NCBI RefSeq assembly: GCF_902859625.1
Contig: NZ_CADIJX010000001.1
Location: forward strand, 620,001 to 684,000
Reading direction: 5' to 3'
DNA: 64,000 nt
Source: Achromobacter pestifer
Lineage (GTDB): Bacteria; Pseudomonadota; Gammaproteobacteria; Burkholderiales; Burkholderiaceae_B
The notes under the pieces were generated by a model, which saw nothing but the letters and a program-made list of their open reading frames with translations, did not search any database and was not told the DNA's origin. Shown here one piece after another: positions 17,369 to 24,338 of this stretch (position 1 is its first letter; the number at the start of each line of letters is the position of its first letter). The position numbers and the translations under genes were made by a program.

Positions 17369-18377
17369 TCCCGCGGCGCGCTTGCCGTCGCTCTCGGTCA
17401 TCATTCCGTTTCTCAATGAACGGGACGTTCTGCCGCTTTGCCTGGCCCGTGTGCGCCGCGTGCTTGATGGCTTGGGCCTGCCGTACCAGATCGTCCTGGT
17501 CGACGACGGCAGCCGTGACGGCAGCGCGGAGTATCTGCAAAGCCTGCTGGGCACGGAGCCGTGCCTGAAGCTGGTTCGGCTAAGCCGCAACTTCGGCAAG
17601 GAAGCGGCGATGACTGCCGGCATTGCCCATGCCGAAGGCGAGGCGGTGATCCTGCTGGATGCCGACCTACAGGACCCGCCGGAGCTGATTCCCCAGATGG
17701 TGCGCGCCTGGCAGGAGGGTGCGGACGTCGTTTGCATGCGCCGGCGCAGCCGGGCAGGGGAAACCTGGTTGAAGCGCGCATCCGCGTATGTGTACTACCG
17801 GCTGCTGAACCGGCTGAGCCGCGCCGCGATCCCCGCCGACACCGGCGATTTCCGCCTGATGAGCCGGAAGGCGGTGCAAGCCTTGCTGCAATTGCCGGAA
17901 CGCAGCCGCTATATGAAAGGGCTGTACGCCTGGATCGGCATGCCGACCCGCATCCTGGATTACGACCGGGCCCCGCGCGCGGCGGGCACCACCAAATGGA
18001 ACTACTTCGCCTTGTTCCGCTTGGCGATGGAAGGCATTACCTCGTTCTCGACGGCGCCATTGCGATGGGCCACCGGAGTAGGGGCCATCGCGGCACTGCT
18101 GGGCGGCCTGTTCGGCGCGGCCATCATCTTCAAGACCCTGATGTACGGGGACGATGTGGCCGGGTACCCGTCGCTGATGGCGACCATCACCTTCATGAGC
18201 GGCGTGCAACTCCTGACCATCGGCCTGCTGGGCGAATATGTCGGCAAGACCTATCTGGAGGCCAAGCAGCGGCCCGTGTACCTGGTGCGCGACGTGCACA
18301 GCAGCCGCGTCCCGCAAGCACACGATCCGCTGCCGGGATCCCCACGCAAGGCGCGTACTCATGCGTTTGACCGCTAA
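17355..18377 (+). CDS. GT2 polyprenyl-phosphate glycosyltransferase (ArnC/GtrB/LgmA-like)
   Basis: A 340-residue enzyme that transfers a sugar from a nucleotide donor to a lipid phosphate carrier on the cytoplasmic face. GT-A fold with SVIIPFLNERDVLP, VLVDDGSRDGS and the metal-binding ILLDADLQDPPE; DTGDFRLMSRKA is the DPM1/ArnC acceptor motif. Two C-terminal TM helices (about 238-258 and 275-297) place it with GtrB/ArnC. GAGGAG precedes the ATG inside czcA. It overlaps the ArnT-like gene by 17 bp, so it probably makes that enzyme's lipid-linked sugar donor. In Bordetella, LgmA/LgmB are an analogous pair adding glucosamine to lipid A; the sugar here is not known. Confidence 0.85.
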   Translation: MRKLDPAARLPSLSVIIPFLNERDVLPLCLARVRRVLDGLGLPYQIVLVDDGSRDGSAEYLQSLLGTEPCLKLVRLSRNFGKEAAMTAGIAHAEGEAVILLDADLQDPPELIPQMVRAWQEGADVVCMRRRSRAGETWLKRASAYVYYRLLNRLSRAAIPADTGDFRLMSRKAVQALLQLPERSRYMKGLYAWIGMPTRILDYDRAPRAAGTTKWNYFALFRLAMEGITSFSTAPLRWATGVGAIAALLGGLFGAAIIFKTLMYGDDVAGYPSLMATITFMSGVQLLTIGLLGEYVGKTYLEAKQRPVYLVRDVHSSRVPQAHDPLPGSPRKARTHAFDR

Positions 18378-19806
18378 GGCCGTCTTTGCCGTCCTGCTGG
18401 CGGTCCTGGGCATCCGCCTGTTGGCGATGATGTTGATGCCCTTCGCCGACACCTCGGAGCCCCGTTATGCGGAGATAGCCAGGATCATGGCGGCATCCGG
18501 CGACTGGATCACGCCCTGGTTTGCACCGGGCGAGCCGTTCTGGGGCAAGCCTCCCTTGGCTTTCTGGGCTCAGGCGCTGTCGGGCGCGCTGTTCGGCATG
18601 CGGGAAATAAGCCTGCGCCTGCCATCGTTGCTGGCGATGCTGGGCATGCTGGCGATCCTGCATCAATTGGGCCGCCGCCTGTACACCGAGCAAGCGGCGC
18701 GTTGGGCCGTGTTGGTATTCAGCACCATGCTGCTGCCGCTGGTGGCGGCGGGTGCCGTGCTGACGGACGCATTCCTGGCCCTGGGCATCACACTGGGCAT
18801 GGCCTCGTTCATTCTGGCGCCCCAAGCGCGGTCTGGCTTCTGGAGATATGGCTTCTTCGTTGGACTGGCCATCGGGTTTCTGTCCAAGGGGCCGCTGGCC
18901 GGGGTGCTGATGGCGGGCGCCATCGTGCCCTGGATGCTCTGGCAGGGCAATGCCGCGCGCCATCTGCGCGCCTTGCCTTGGGTCGGCGGAACGGCGCTGA
19001 CATTGGGGCTGACGCTGCCGTGGTACTTGCTGGCGGAATGGAAGACTCCTGGCTTCCTGGCGTATTTCATTGTGGGCGAGCATGTCCTGCGCTTCATCGA
19101 TCCGGGGTGGGCGGGTGATCGCTACGGCACGGCACACAGCCGGCCTTACGGCGCGATCTGGCTGGATTGGGCGATGGCAATGCTGCCATGGAGTCCAGTG
19201 GGACTTTGGCTGCTCTTGCGCCAGGGAATCGATGGCGCGCTGGCAGCGCGGATTCGGGTGTTCAGGCGCTCGCCCGCGTCGACCTACCTGTTTGCCTGGG
19301 CCGTCGCGACGCCTGCGTTCTTCACCTTGTCCGGCAACATTCTTTGGACCTATGTGCTGCCCGCGCTGCCGCCCGTGGCGTTAGGCATCGGCGTGGGCAT
19401 CAGCCGCCTGGAGGCGTTGGCGCCGCGCCGCGTGGTCCTGGCTTGCCTGCTGGTGGTGCCCATCGCCGCCGTCGTGCTGGGAACCCTGTCCATCGTGCAG
19501 CCCAACCGGTTCAAGACGGAAAAGCAGCTGGTCGCCCAGGCGGCGAACGCGATGCAGGCGGGGGAGCCGCTTTACTTTGTGGACAGCCGCCCGTTTTCGG
19601 CACGTTTCTACTCCCAAGGCAGGGCCGGGTTGGTGGCGAAGGAAGGCTTGGCTGCGGTGTTGCCGGGCAAGGATGAGCGTGTGCTGCTGGCGGTCGAGAA
19701 GGGCGATCTGGCAGATATCCGAAACCGCGTTCCAGGCCCGATCACACCGCTTTACACCAGCCGTCGATACGTGTTGCTGAGCATATCAGGGACAGTTCAT
19801 CCTTAA
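18361..19806 (+). CDS. ArnT-like GT39 membrane glycosyltransferase
   Basis: A 481-residue polytopic enzyme of the GT39/PMT family, transferring a sugar from an undecaprenyl carrier to lipid A or another envelope acceptor in the periplasm. The family-defining first loop has DTSEPRYAEIARIM with the acidic active-site region and WITPWFAPGEPFWGKPPL; ~11 TM helices follow, then a short C-terminal periplasmic domain (from about residue 375). ATG 18361 is chosen because the frame upstream lies within the GT2 gene. Last gene of the czc-GT cluster. Likely lowers envelope negative charge, which would fit metal or cationic-peptide resistance (inference). Confidence 0.85.
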   Translation: MRLTAKAVFAVLLAVLGIRLLAMMLMPFADTSEPRYAEIARIMAASGDWITPWFAPGEPFWGKPPLAFWAQALSGALFGMREISLRLPSLLAMLGMLAILHQLGRRLYTEQAARWAVLVFSTMLLPLVAAGAVLTDAFLALGITLGMASFILAPQARSGFWRYGFFVGLAIGFLSKGPLAGVLMAGAIVPWMLWQGNAARHLRALPWVGGTALTLGLTLPWYLLAEWKTPGFLAYFIVGEHVLRFIDPGWAGDRYGTAHSRPYGAIWLDWAMAMLPWSPVGLWLLLRQGIDGALAARIRVFRRSPASTYLFAWAVATPAFFTLSGNILWTYVLPALPPVALGIGVGISRLEALAPRRVVLACLLVVPIAAVVLGTLSIVQPNRFKTEKQLVAQAANAMQAGEPLYFVDSRPFSARFYSQGRAGLVAKEGLAAVLPGKDERVLLAVEKGDLADIRNRVPGPITPLYTSRRYVLLSISGTVHP

Positions 19807-19813
19807 GGCAAGC

Positions 19814-19847
19814 CGCCAATTTTGCTAACTTGGCAACAAAATTGGCG
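19814..19847 (+). terminator. 11-bp inverted repeat after the ArnT-like gene
   Basis: CGCCAATTTTG (19814-19824) and CAAAATTGGCG (19837-19847) are exact reverse complements around a 12-nt loop, starting 8 nt after the stop. No U-tract follows, so it may be a weak or bidirectional terminator or an operator upstream of the fecA promoter. Confidence 0.4.
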
Positions 19848-19851
19848 CCTA

Positions 19852-19880
19852 TTTACTTGCAAATGGATCCTATTTATACT
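19852..19880 (+). promoter_or_regulatory. Predicted promoter of the FecA-like receptor gene
   Basis: TTTACT (19852-19857), a 17-nt spacer, TATACT (19875-19880). The spacer carries an AT-flanked GGATCC core (AAAT...ATTT) that could be a degenerate Fur site, but the match is poor. Confidence 0.4.
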
Positions 19881-19889
19881 CCCGGCCGG

Positions 19890-19911
19890 AGTCGGACCTA
19901 GTCCGACTTTT
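19890..19911 (+). promoter_or_regulatory. Hairpin with U-run in the fecA leader
   Basis: AGTCGGAC / CTA / GTCCGACT: an 8-bp perfect stem with a 3-nt loop, running into TTTT (19908-19911). It lies about 10 nt after the predicted -10 box, i.e. at the start of the 5' leader. It may be an attenuator, a protective 5' stem, or a regulator site. Confidence 0.4.
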
Positions 19912-19999
19912 GCGTCATTGACTCTTGCTGCTTCCTGGTCGCACTGAGGATGACCGCCAATCGTGGTGACGCCTCAATAGGCGCTGGGAGAAGAGCAAG

Positions 20000-22207
20000 A
20001 TGGCCATGGCCACAATTCAGAACACGCGGGCACGTTTCCCGCTGAACCGCCGTGCAGCGGCCATTGCTGCCGCGCTGGCCGCGCTGTCCGGCATGGCCCA
20101 TGCGCAAACGGCGGCGCCAGCGGCCACCGGAGACGCGGGGGAACTCGCCGCCGTGACCGTGACGGGCGACTGGCTGGGCACGCCCACCGAAGAAAAAGTG
20201 TTGTCGCATCCGGGCGCGCGTACCGTCGTGGATCAACAACAGATCGAGGAAAGCGGGTCCAGCAGCGTGCGCGACGTATTGCGCCAGATTCCGGGTGTGC
20301 AGGTGCAAGACAGCAACGGCACCGGCGGCAGCGATGTGTCGCTGAACGTGGGCGTGCGCGGCCTGACCTCGCGCTTGTCGCCACGGTCCACCATCTTGAT
20401 GGACGGCGTGCCGATGGCCTACGCGCCTTATGGCCAACCGCAGTTGTCGCTGGCGCCCGTGTCGCTGGGCAACCTGGAATCGGTTGATGTCGTGCGTGGC
20501 GCCGGTTCGGTGCGCTACGGCCCGCAGAACGTGGGCGGCATCATCAACTTCGTCACCCGCCAGATTCCGAAGGACTTCACGACCAGCCTGAACGTCGGCA
20601 GCGAAATCTACAGCCACGGCGGCAACGTCAAGACCACGCCCAGTCTCTTCGTGGGCGGCACCACCGACCAGGGTCTGGGCGGCGCGCTGCTGTATTCCGG
20701 CACCCATGGCGACGGCTACCGGTCCAGCAATGATTCGACCGACATCGACGACGTGATCCTGAAGGGCGCGTACCGCTTTTCGGCGACCGACGACGTGGCG
20801 GTTTCCTTGCATCATTTTGAAGGCAAGGGCCGGATGCCCGGCGGTTTGACCACGGCGCAGTACTCGGAAGATCCCTTCCAATCCACCCGGCAGTACGACC
20901 AATTCACCGGCCGCCGCACGGACGGTTCGCTGAAGTACACGCACAATGACGGCGTTAACAACTTCGAAGTGCTGACCTATTACGTGGATTCGTTCCGGGG
21001 CAGCTATATCGAACAGGGGGGCACCGGCGCCACGGCCAATCAGTTCCGATTGACGACCGCACCCCGCAGCTATCATTATTTCGGCTTCGAGCCCCGTTAC
21101 TCGCGCCTGTTCGACTCCGGTTCCTTCGTGCAGGAAATCAGCGTTGGTTACCGCTATCTGAAGGAAAGCAGTTCGGAAGTGGCGGGGCGCACGGCCTACT
21201 ACAACCCCGCAGCCGGCGGTGATGCATTCGACCTGAACATGCCGACTTATCAGACCAGCAATGGCGGCACCACCGCCCATGCTTTCTACATTGATGACCG
21301 CATCGACATCGGCAAATGGACCATCACGCCCGGCGTGCGCTTTGAAAGCATCAGCACCTACAACGATGTGACCAACTTCAACACGGCAACCGGCGCAGTG
21401 ACCAGCGCCTTGTCGCCGTCGATCGATTCGCGCGTGACCTTGCCCACGCTGTCGGTGCTGTACCGCGTGGACGACAAGTGGTCCGTATTCGCCAACGCGG
21501 GCAAATCGTTCGGCCCGCAGCAATACAGCCAGTTGGCATCCACCACCGAAGGCCTGCATCCCGAAACCGCCAAGACCTATGAAATCGGCACGCACTTCGC
21601 CGGCCAGGCCTGGAGCGGCGAACTTACCCTGTTCAACATCGATTTCGACAAGGAATTGCAGTTGACGCGCTCGATCGTGGGCGAGGGGATGTGGACCGAT
21701 TTGGGTGCGACCCGCCACCGCGGCGTGGAATCCGCCTTGCGCTATGACCTGGGCGATCTCAGCGACGCCTTGCGCGGCCTGTCGGTGTATGCCACCTACA
21801 CATACACCCAGGCCATCGCCAAGGCCGGCGCCTTCGAGGGCCGGGACTTGCCGCTGTATTCGCGCCAGGTAGCCTCGGTCGGCGCCCGCTACGCCGTGCA
21901 GCGCTGGACCTTCAATGCAGACGTATTCGCGCAGTCCAAGCAGCGGTCGCCCGGCTCTCCGGACGCCGGCGCCGGCTACGTCACCGACGAAGACGCCAGC
22001 GGACGCCTGGGCGACATCCCCGGCTTTGCCACCGTGGCCTTGCGTGCAGGCTATGACTTCGGCCGTGACATGAACAACCTGAAACTGGCCGTGGGCGTGA
22101 AGAACCTGTTTGACCGTCGCTATTTCACGCGCTCCACCGACAACAACGGCGGTAAGTTCGTGGGCCAGCCGCGCACGATCTACATGCAGGCGTCGGTGGC
22201 GTTCTAA
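20000..22207 (+). CDS. FecA-like TonB-dependent outer membrane receptor
   Basis: A 735-residue siderophore/ferric-citrate-type receptor. Signal peptide ending MAHAQ, TonB box region ELAAVTVTG, plug domain (~60-165: QIPGVQVQDS, VRGLTSRLSPRS, VRGAGSVRYGPQNVGGIINFV), then a 22-strand barrel ending in aromatic F. Best fit is the FecA/ferric dicitrate group. The N-terminal ~80-residue signalling (STN) domain of E. coli FecA is absent, and no FecI/FecR genes are present, so it is a plain receptor rather than a transducer. GGAG precedes the ATG. A PepSY membrane protein follows. Confidence 0.88.
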   Translation: MAMATIQNTRARFPLNRRAAAIAAALAALSGMAHAQTAAPAATGDAGELAAVTVTGDWLGTPTEEKVLSHPGARTVVDQQQIEESGSSSVRDVLRQIPGVQVQDSNGTGGSDVSLNVGVRGLTSRLSPRSTILMDGVPMAYAPYGQPQLSLAPVSLGNLESVDVVRGAGSVRYGPQNVGGIINFVTRQIPKDFTTSLNVGSEIYSHGGNVKTTPSLFVGGTTDQGLGGALLYSGTHGDGYRSSNDSTDIDDVILKGAYRFSATDDVAVSLHHFEGKGRMPGGLTTAQYSEDPFQSTRQYDQFTGRRTDGSLKYTHNDGVNNFEVLTYYVDSFRGSYIEQGGTGATANQFRLTTAPRSYHYFGFEPRYSRLFDSGSFVQEISVGYRYLKESSSEVAGRTAYYNPAAGGDAFDLNMPTYQTSNGGTTAHAFYIDDRIDIGKWTITPGVRFESISTYNDVTNFNTATGAVTSALSPSIDSRVTLPTLSVLYRVDDKWSVFANAGKSFGPQQYSQLASTTEGLHPETAKTYEIGTHFAGQAWSGELTLFNIDFDKELQLTRSIVGEGMWTDLGATRHRGVESALRYDLGDLSDALRGLSVYATYTYTQAIAKAGAFEGRDLPLYSRQVASVGARYAVQRWTFNADVFAQSKQRSPGSPDAGAGYVTDEDASGRLGDIPGFATVALRAGYDFGRDMNNLKLAVGVKNLFDRRYFTRSTDNNGGKFVGQPRTIYMQASVAF

Positions 22208-22209
22208 GC

Positions 22210-22245
22210 ATGTCGCGCCTGCTGTTGGCCGGATCCTCCTTGTGA
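22210..22245 (+). other. 11-codon mini-ORF coupling fecA to the PepSY gene
   Basis: Two nt after the receptor stop, an ATG opens an 11-codon frame (MSRLLLAGSSL) whose TGA overlaps the GTG start of the PepSY gene (GTGA at 22242-22245). It may only serve translational coupling; the peptide itself need not be functional. Confidence 0.25.
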
Positions 22246-23396
22246 AAGGCCTGCGCGGTGTGTGGTTGCGGGTCCACCGCTGGCTGGCGCTCAGCGCCGG
22301 ATGGATCTTGCTGTTCTCGGGCCTGTCCGGCGCGGCGCTCGTCGTCACGCCAGCCCTGGACCGATGGGCGAACCCGCAGCTTTTCCAGGCCCGGACCCAT
22401 CTGGCCTCCGGCCAGGCGGGCGTGGCGCTGGAGTCTGTGCTGCGGTCGGCCAGACAGGAATTCGGCGACGGCGCGAACCTGGTGTTCCGGCCGGCCCGTG
22501 GCCCTGGCGAAACCCTTGAGGTCCGGGTGCGCGGCGGCTGGCGCGGCACGCTGTACCTGGATCCGGCGACAGGCGCCGAGCAGGGCCGGCGCGGAGAAAC
22601 CGAGGGGGCCGCCAATGTGCTGTTCAAGCTGCATAGCGCGCTTTACCTGGACGGTACCGGCAAGGCCATCCTGGCCTGGGTGGCGCTGGCCTACCTGTTC
22701 CTCTTGATCACTGGCTTGATCCTGTGGTGGCCGCGCCATTGGGCGAAAGGCTGGAACATCGCGCTGAACAAAGGCCTGCTGCGTTCGCTGTTCGACTTGC
22801 ACCGGGTGGGCGGCGCCACGCTGGGCCTGCTGATCGCGGTATCCGTCGCCAGCGGGGCCTACATGGCATGGCGTCCACTGGGCGCGGCAGTGACGTGGGT
22901 AAGCGGCTCCACCCCGGTCAAGGCGCCGAAGTTGCCACCGGCCACGGCGGAAGTTTCGCCGGACGCGCAGGCGGGCCAGGCGCTGTCACTGGACCAGCTT
23001 GCGGCGAAGGCGGTGGCCCAGTTCCAGGAGCCTGCGCCCATTGGCTATATCGTGGTTCCGCCGCACGCCAATGCGCCCACCCGTTTTCGCATGATGCTGG
23101 GTGATGATCCGCATCCCAACGGCATGAGCTCCGTCTGGATCGACCCGCGCACGGCGCAAGTGCTGGCGGTGCAACGCTGGAACACCCTGGACCCGGGCGC
23201 CCGGGCAACGGCCGTGATCTATCCGCTGCACACGGGCGAACTGGGTGGTCTGGCGCTGGAAATCGCGGTGGCCATCGGCGGGCTGACGCTGGGTGGCCTG
23301 GGCATCAGTGGCGTCTGGCTATGGTGGCGGCGACGCTCCATCAAGCGGGGAACAATCCAGCCACGCATGCGCCAGGGCCGCGATCGCGCCAGGTGA
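22242..23396 (+). CDS. PepSY-associated TM protein (putative ferric-siderophore reductase)
   Basis: A 384-residue inner-membrane protein of the PepSY_TM family (PiuB/FsqB-like), usually paired with TonB receptors and thought to reduce iron on or release it from imported chelates. Four main TM regions: about 10-32 (LSAGWILLFSGLSG), 147-168, 190-208, and 345-367, with a periplasmic PepSY-type domain between. His residues flank helices (VHRWLALS, KLHSALY, DLHRVGG, PLHTGEL), consistent with heme coordination. The start is GTG 22242, matching the family N-terminus; upstream frame lies in the receptor gene. Iron-regulated co-expression with the receptor is inferred. Confidence 0.82.
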   Translation: MKGLRGVWLRVHRWLALSAGWILLFSGLSGAALVVTPALDRWANPQLFQARTHLASGQAGVALESVLRSARQEFGDGANLVFRPARGPGETLEVRVRGGWRGTLYLDPATGAEQGRRGETEGAANVLFKLHSALYLDGTGKAILAWVALAYLFLLITGLILWWPRHWAKGWNIALNKGLLRSLFDLHRVGGATLGLLIAVSVASGAYMAWRPLGAAVTWVSGSTPVKAPKLPPATAEVSPDAQAGQALSLDQLAAKAVAQFQEPAPIGYIVVPPHANAPTRFRMMLGDDPHPNGMSSVWIDPRTAQVLAVQRWNTLDPGARATAVIYPLHTGELGGLALEIAVAIGGLTLGGLGISGVWLWWRRRSIKRGTIQPRMRQGRDRAR

Positions 23397-23455
23397 CGCT
23401 CGCCTGAGGCGGGAATACTATTTGCTGATCACTTCCCGGTCTACAGGAGCTGATC

Positions 23456-24337
23456 ATGGCAACAAGAACCATCTGGAAAGGGGCCATCTCCTTTGGCCTT
23501 GTCCATATCCCGGTTGGCCTGCATACCGCGACGACGGAATCCGGGGTTGATTTCGACTGGCTGGACAAGCGGTCCATGGACCCGGTCGGGTACAAGCGCA
23601 TCAACAAGCGCACCGGCAAGGAAATCGACAAGGACAATATCGTCAAGGGCGTGGAGTATGAAGACGGCCAGTACGTCATCATTTCGCCCGAAGAAATCGC
23701 CGACGCCTATCCCCGCACCACGCAGACCATCGAAATCCAGCAGTTCGTGGATGCGGCCGATGTGTCTTTCGTCTACCTGGAACGGCCATACTACGTGGCC
23801 CCCATCAACAAGGGCCAGAAGGTCTACGCCTTGCTGCGCGATACCCTGGCCAAGACGGGCAAGATCGGCATCGCCAAGGTCGTGATTCAGACCAAGCAGC
23901 ATCTGGCGGCGCTGATTCCGTCGGGCGACGCGCTGGTGCTGAACCTGATGCGGTGGGGCGACGACGTCAAGCCGCAAGACGAGCTGGACCTGCCCAAAGC
24001 GGGCGCCCGGGCCACGGCGCCCAGCGCCAGTGAATTGAAAATGGCGAAGATGCTGGTCGAAGACATGTCCGGCAAATGGGACCCCGCGCAATACAAGGAC
24101 GAATTCAAGGCGGCGGTGATGGGCCTGGTGGCGAAGAAGGTGAAGGCCGGCAAGACCGAGACCGTGATTGAACCGCAAGAGGAAACGCCGGCCTATGCGG
24201 ACAATGTGCTCGATCTGACCGAATTGCTGCAACGCAGCTTGAAGGGCTCCCGTAAAACGGCGCCGGCCGCCGCAAAAAAGGCCGCGCCCCGGAAAGCCGT
24301 AGCCAAGAAAGCCAGCCGATCCCGCAAGGCAGCGTGA
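23456..24337 (+). CDS. ku: Ku homodimeric DNA-end-binding protein
   Basis: A 293-residue bacterial Ku that encircles broken DNA ends and recruits LigD for non-homologous end joining. Core begins TRTIWKGAISFGLVHIPV, with the dimer/bridge region PEEIADAYP and ERPYYVAPINKG, and a C-terminal LigD-interaction segment (NVLDLTELLQRSLKG) followed by a Lys/Ala-rich basic tail (AAKKAAPRKAVAKKASR) that in other Ku proteins enhances DNA binding. AGGAG precedes the ATG. The ligD start codon is one nt past its stop, so the pair is co-translated. Confidence 0.96.
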   Translation: MATRTIWKGAISFGLVHIPVGLHTATTESGVDFDWLDKRSMDPVGYKRINKRTGKEIDKDNIVKGVEYEDGQYVIISPEEIADAYPRTTQTIEIQQFVDAADVSFVYLERPYYVAPINKGQKVYALLRDTLAKTGKIGIAKVVIQTKQHLAALIPSGDALVLNLMRWGDDVKPQDELDLPKAGARATAPSASELKMAKMLVEDMSGKWDPAQYKDEFKAAVMGLVAKKVKAGKTETVIEPQEETPAYADNVLDLTELLQRSLKGSRKTAPAAAKKAAPRKAVAKKASRSRKAA

Positions 24338-24338
24338 C

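Noticed and set aside
20000..22207. FecA-type signal-transducing receptor
   Set aside because: The N-terminal signalling domain is missing (plug starts about 60 residues in) and no fecI or fecR is adjacent.
19898..22627. A 909-codon open frame on the minus strand opposite the FecA-like gene
   Set aside because: Shadow of the GC-rich plus-strand gene; the plus frame has a signal peptide, plug and barrel motifs, while the minus frame has no recognisable domain.
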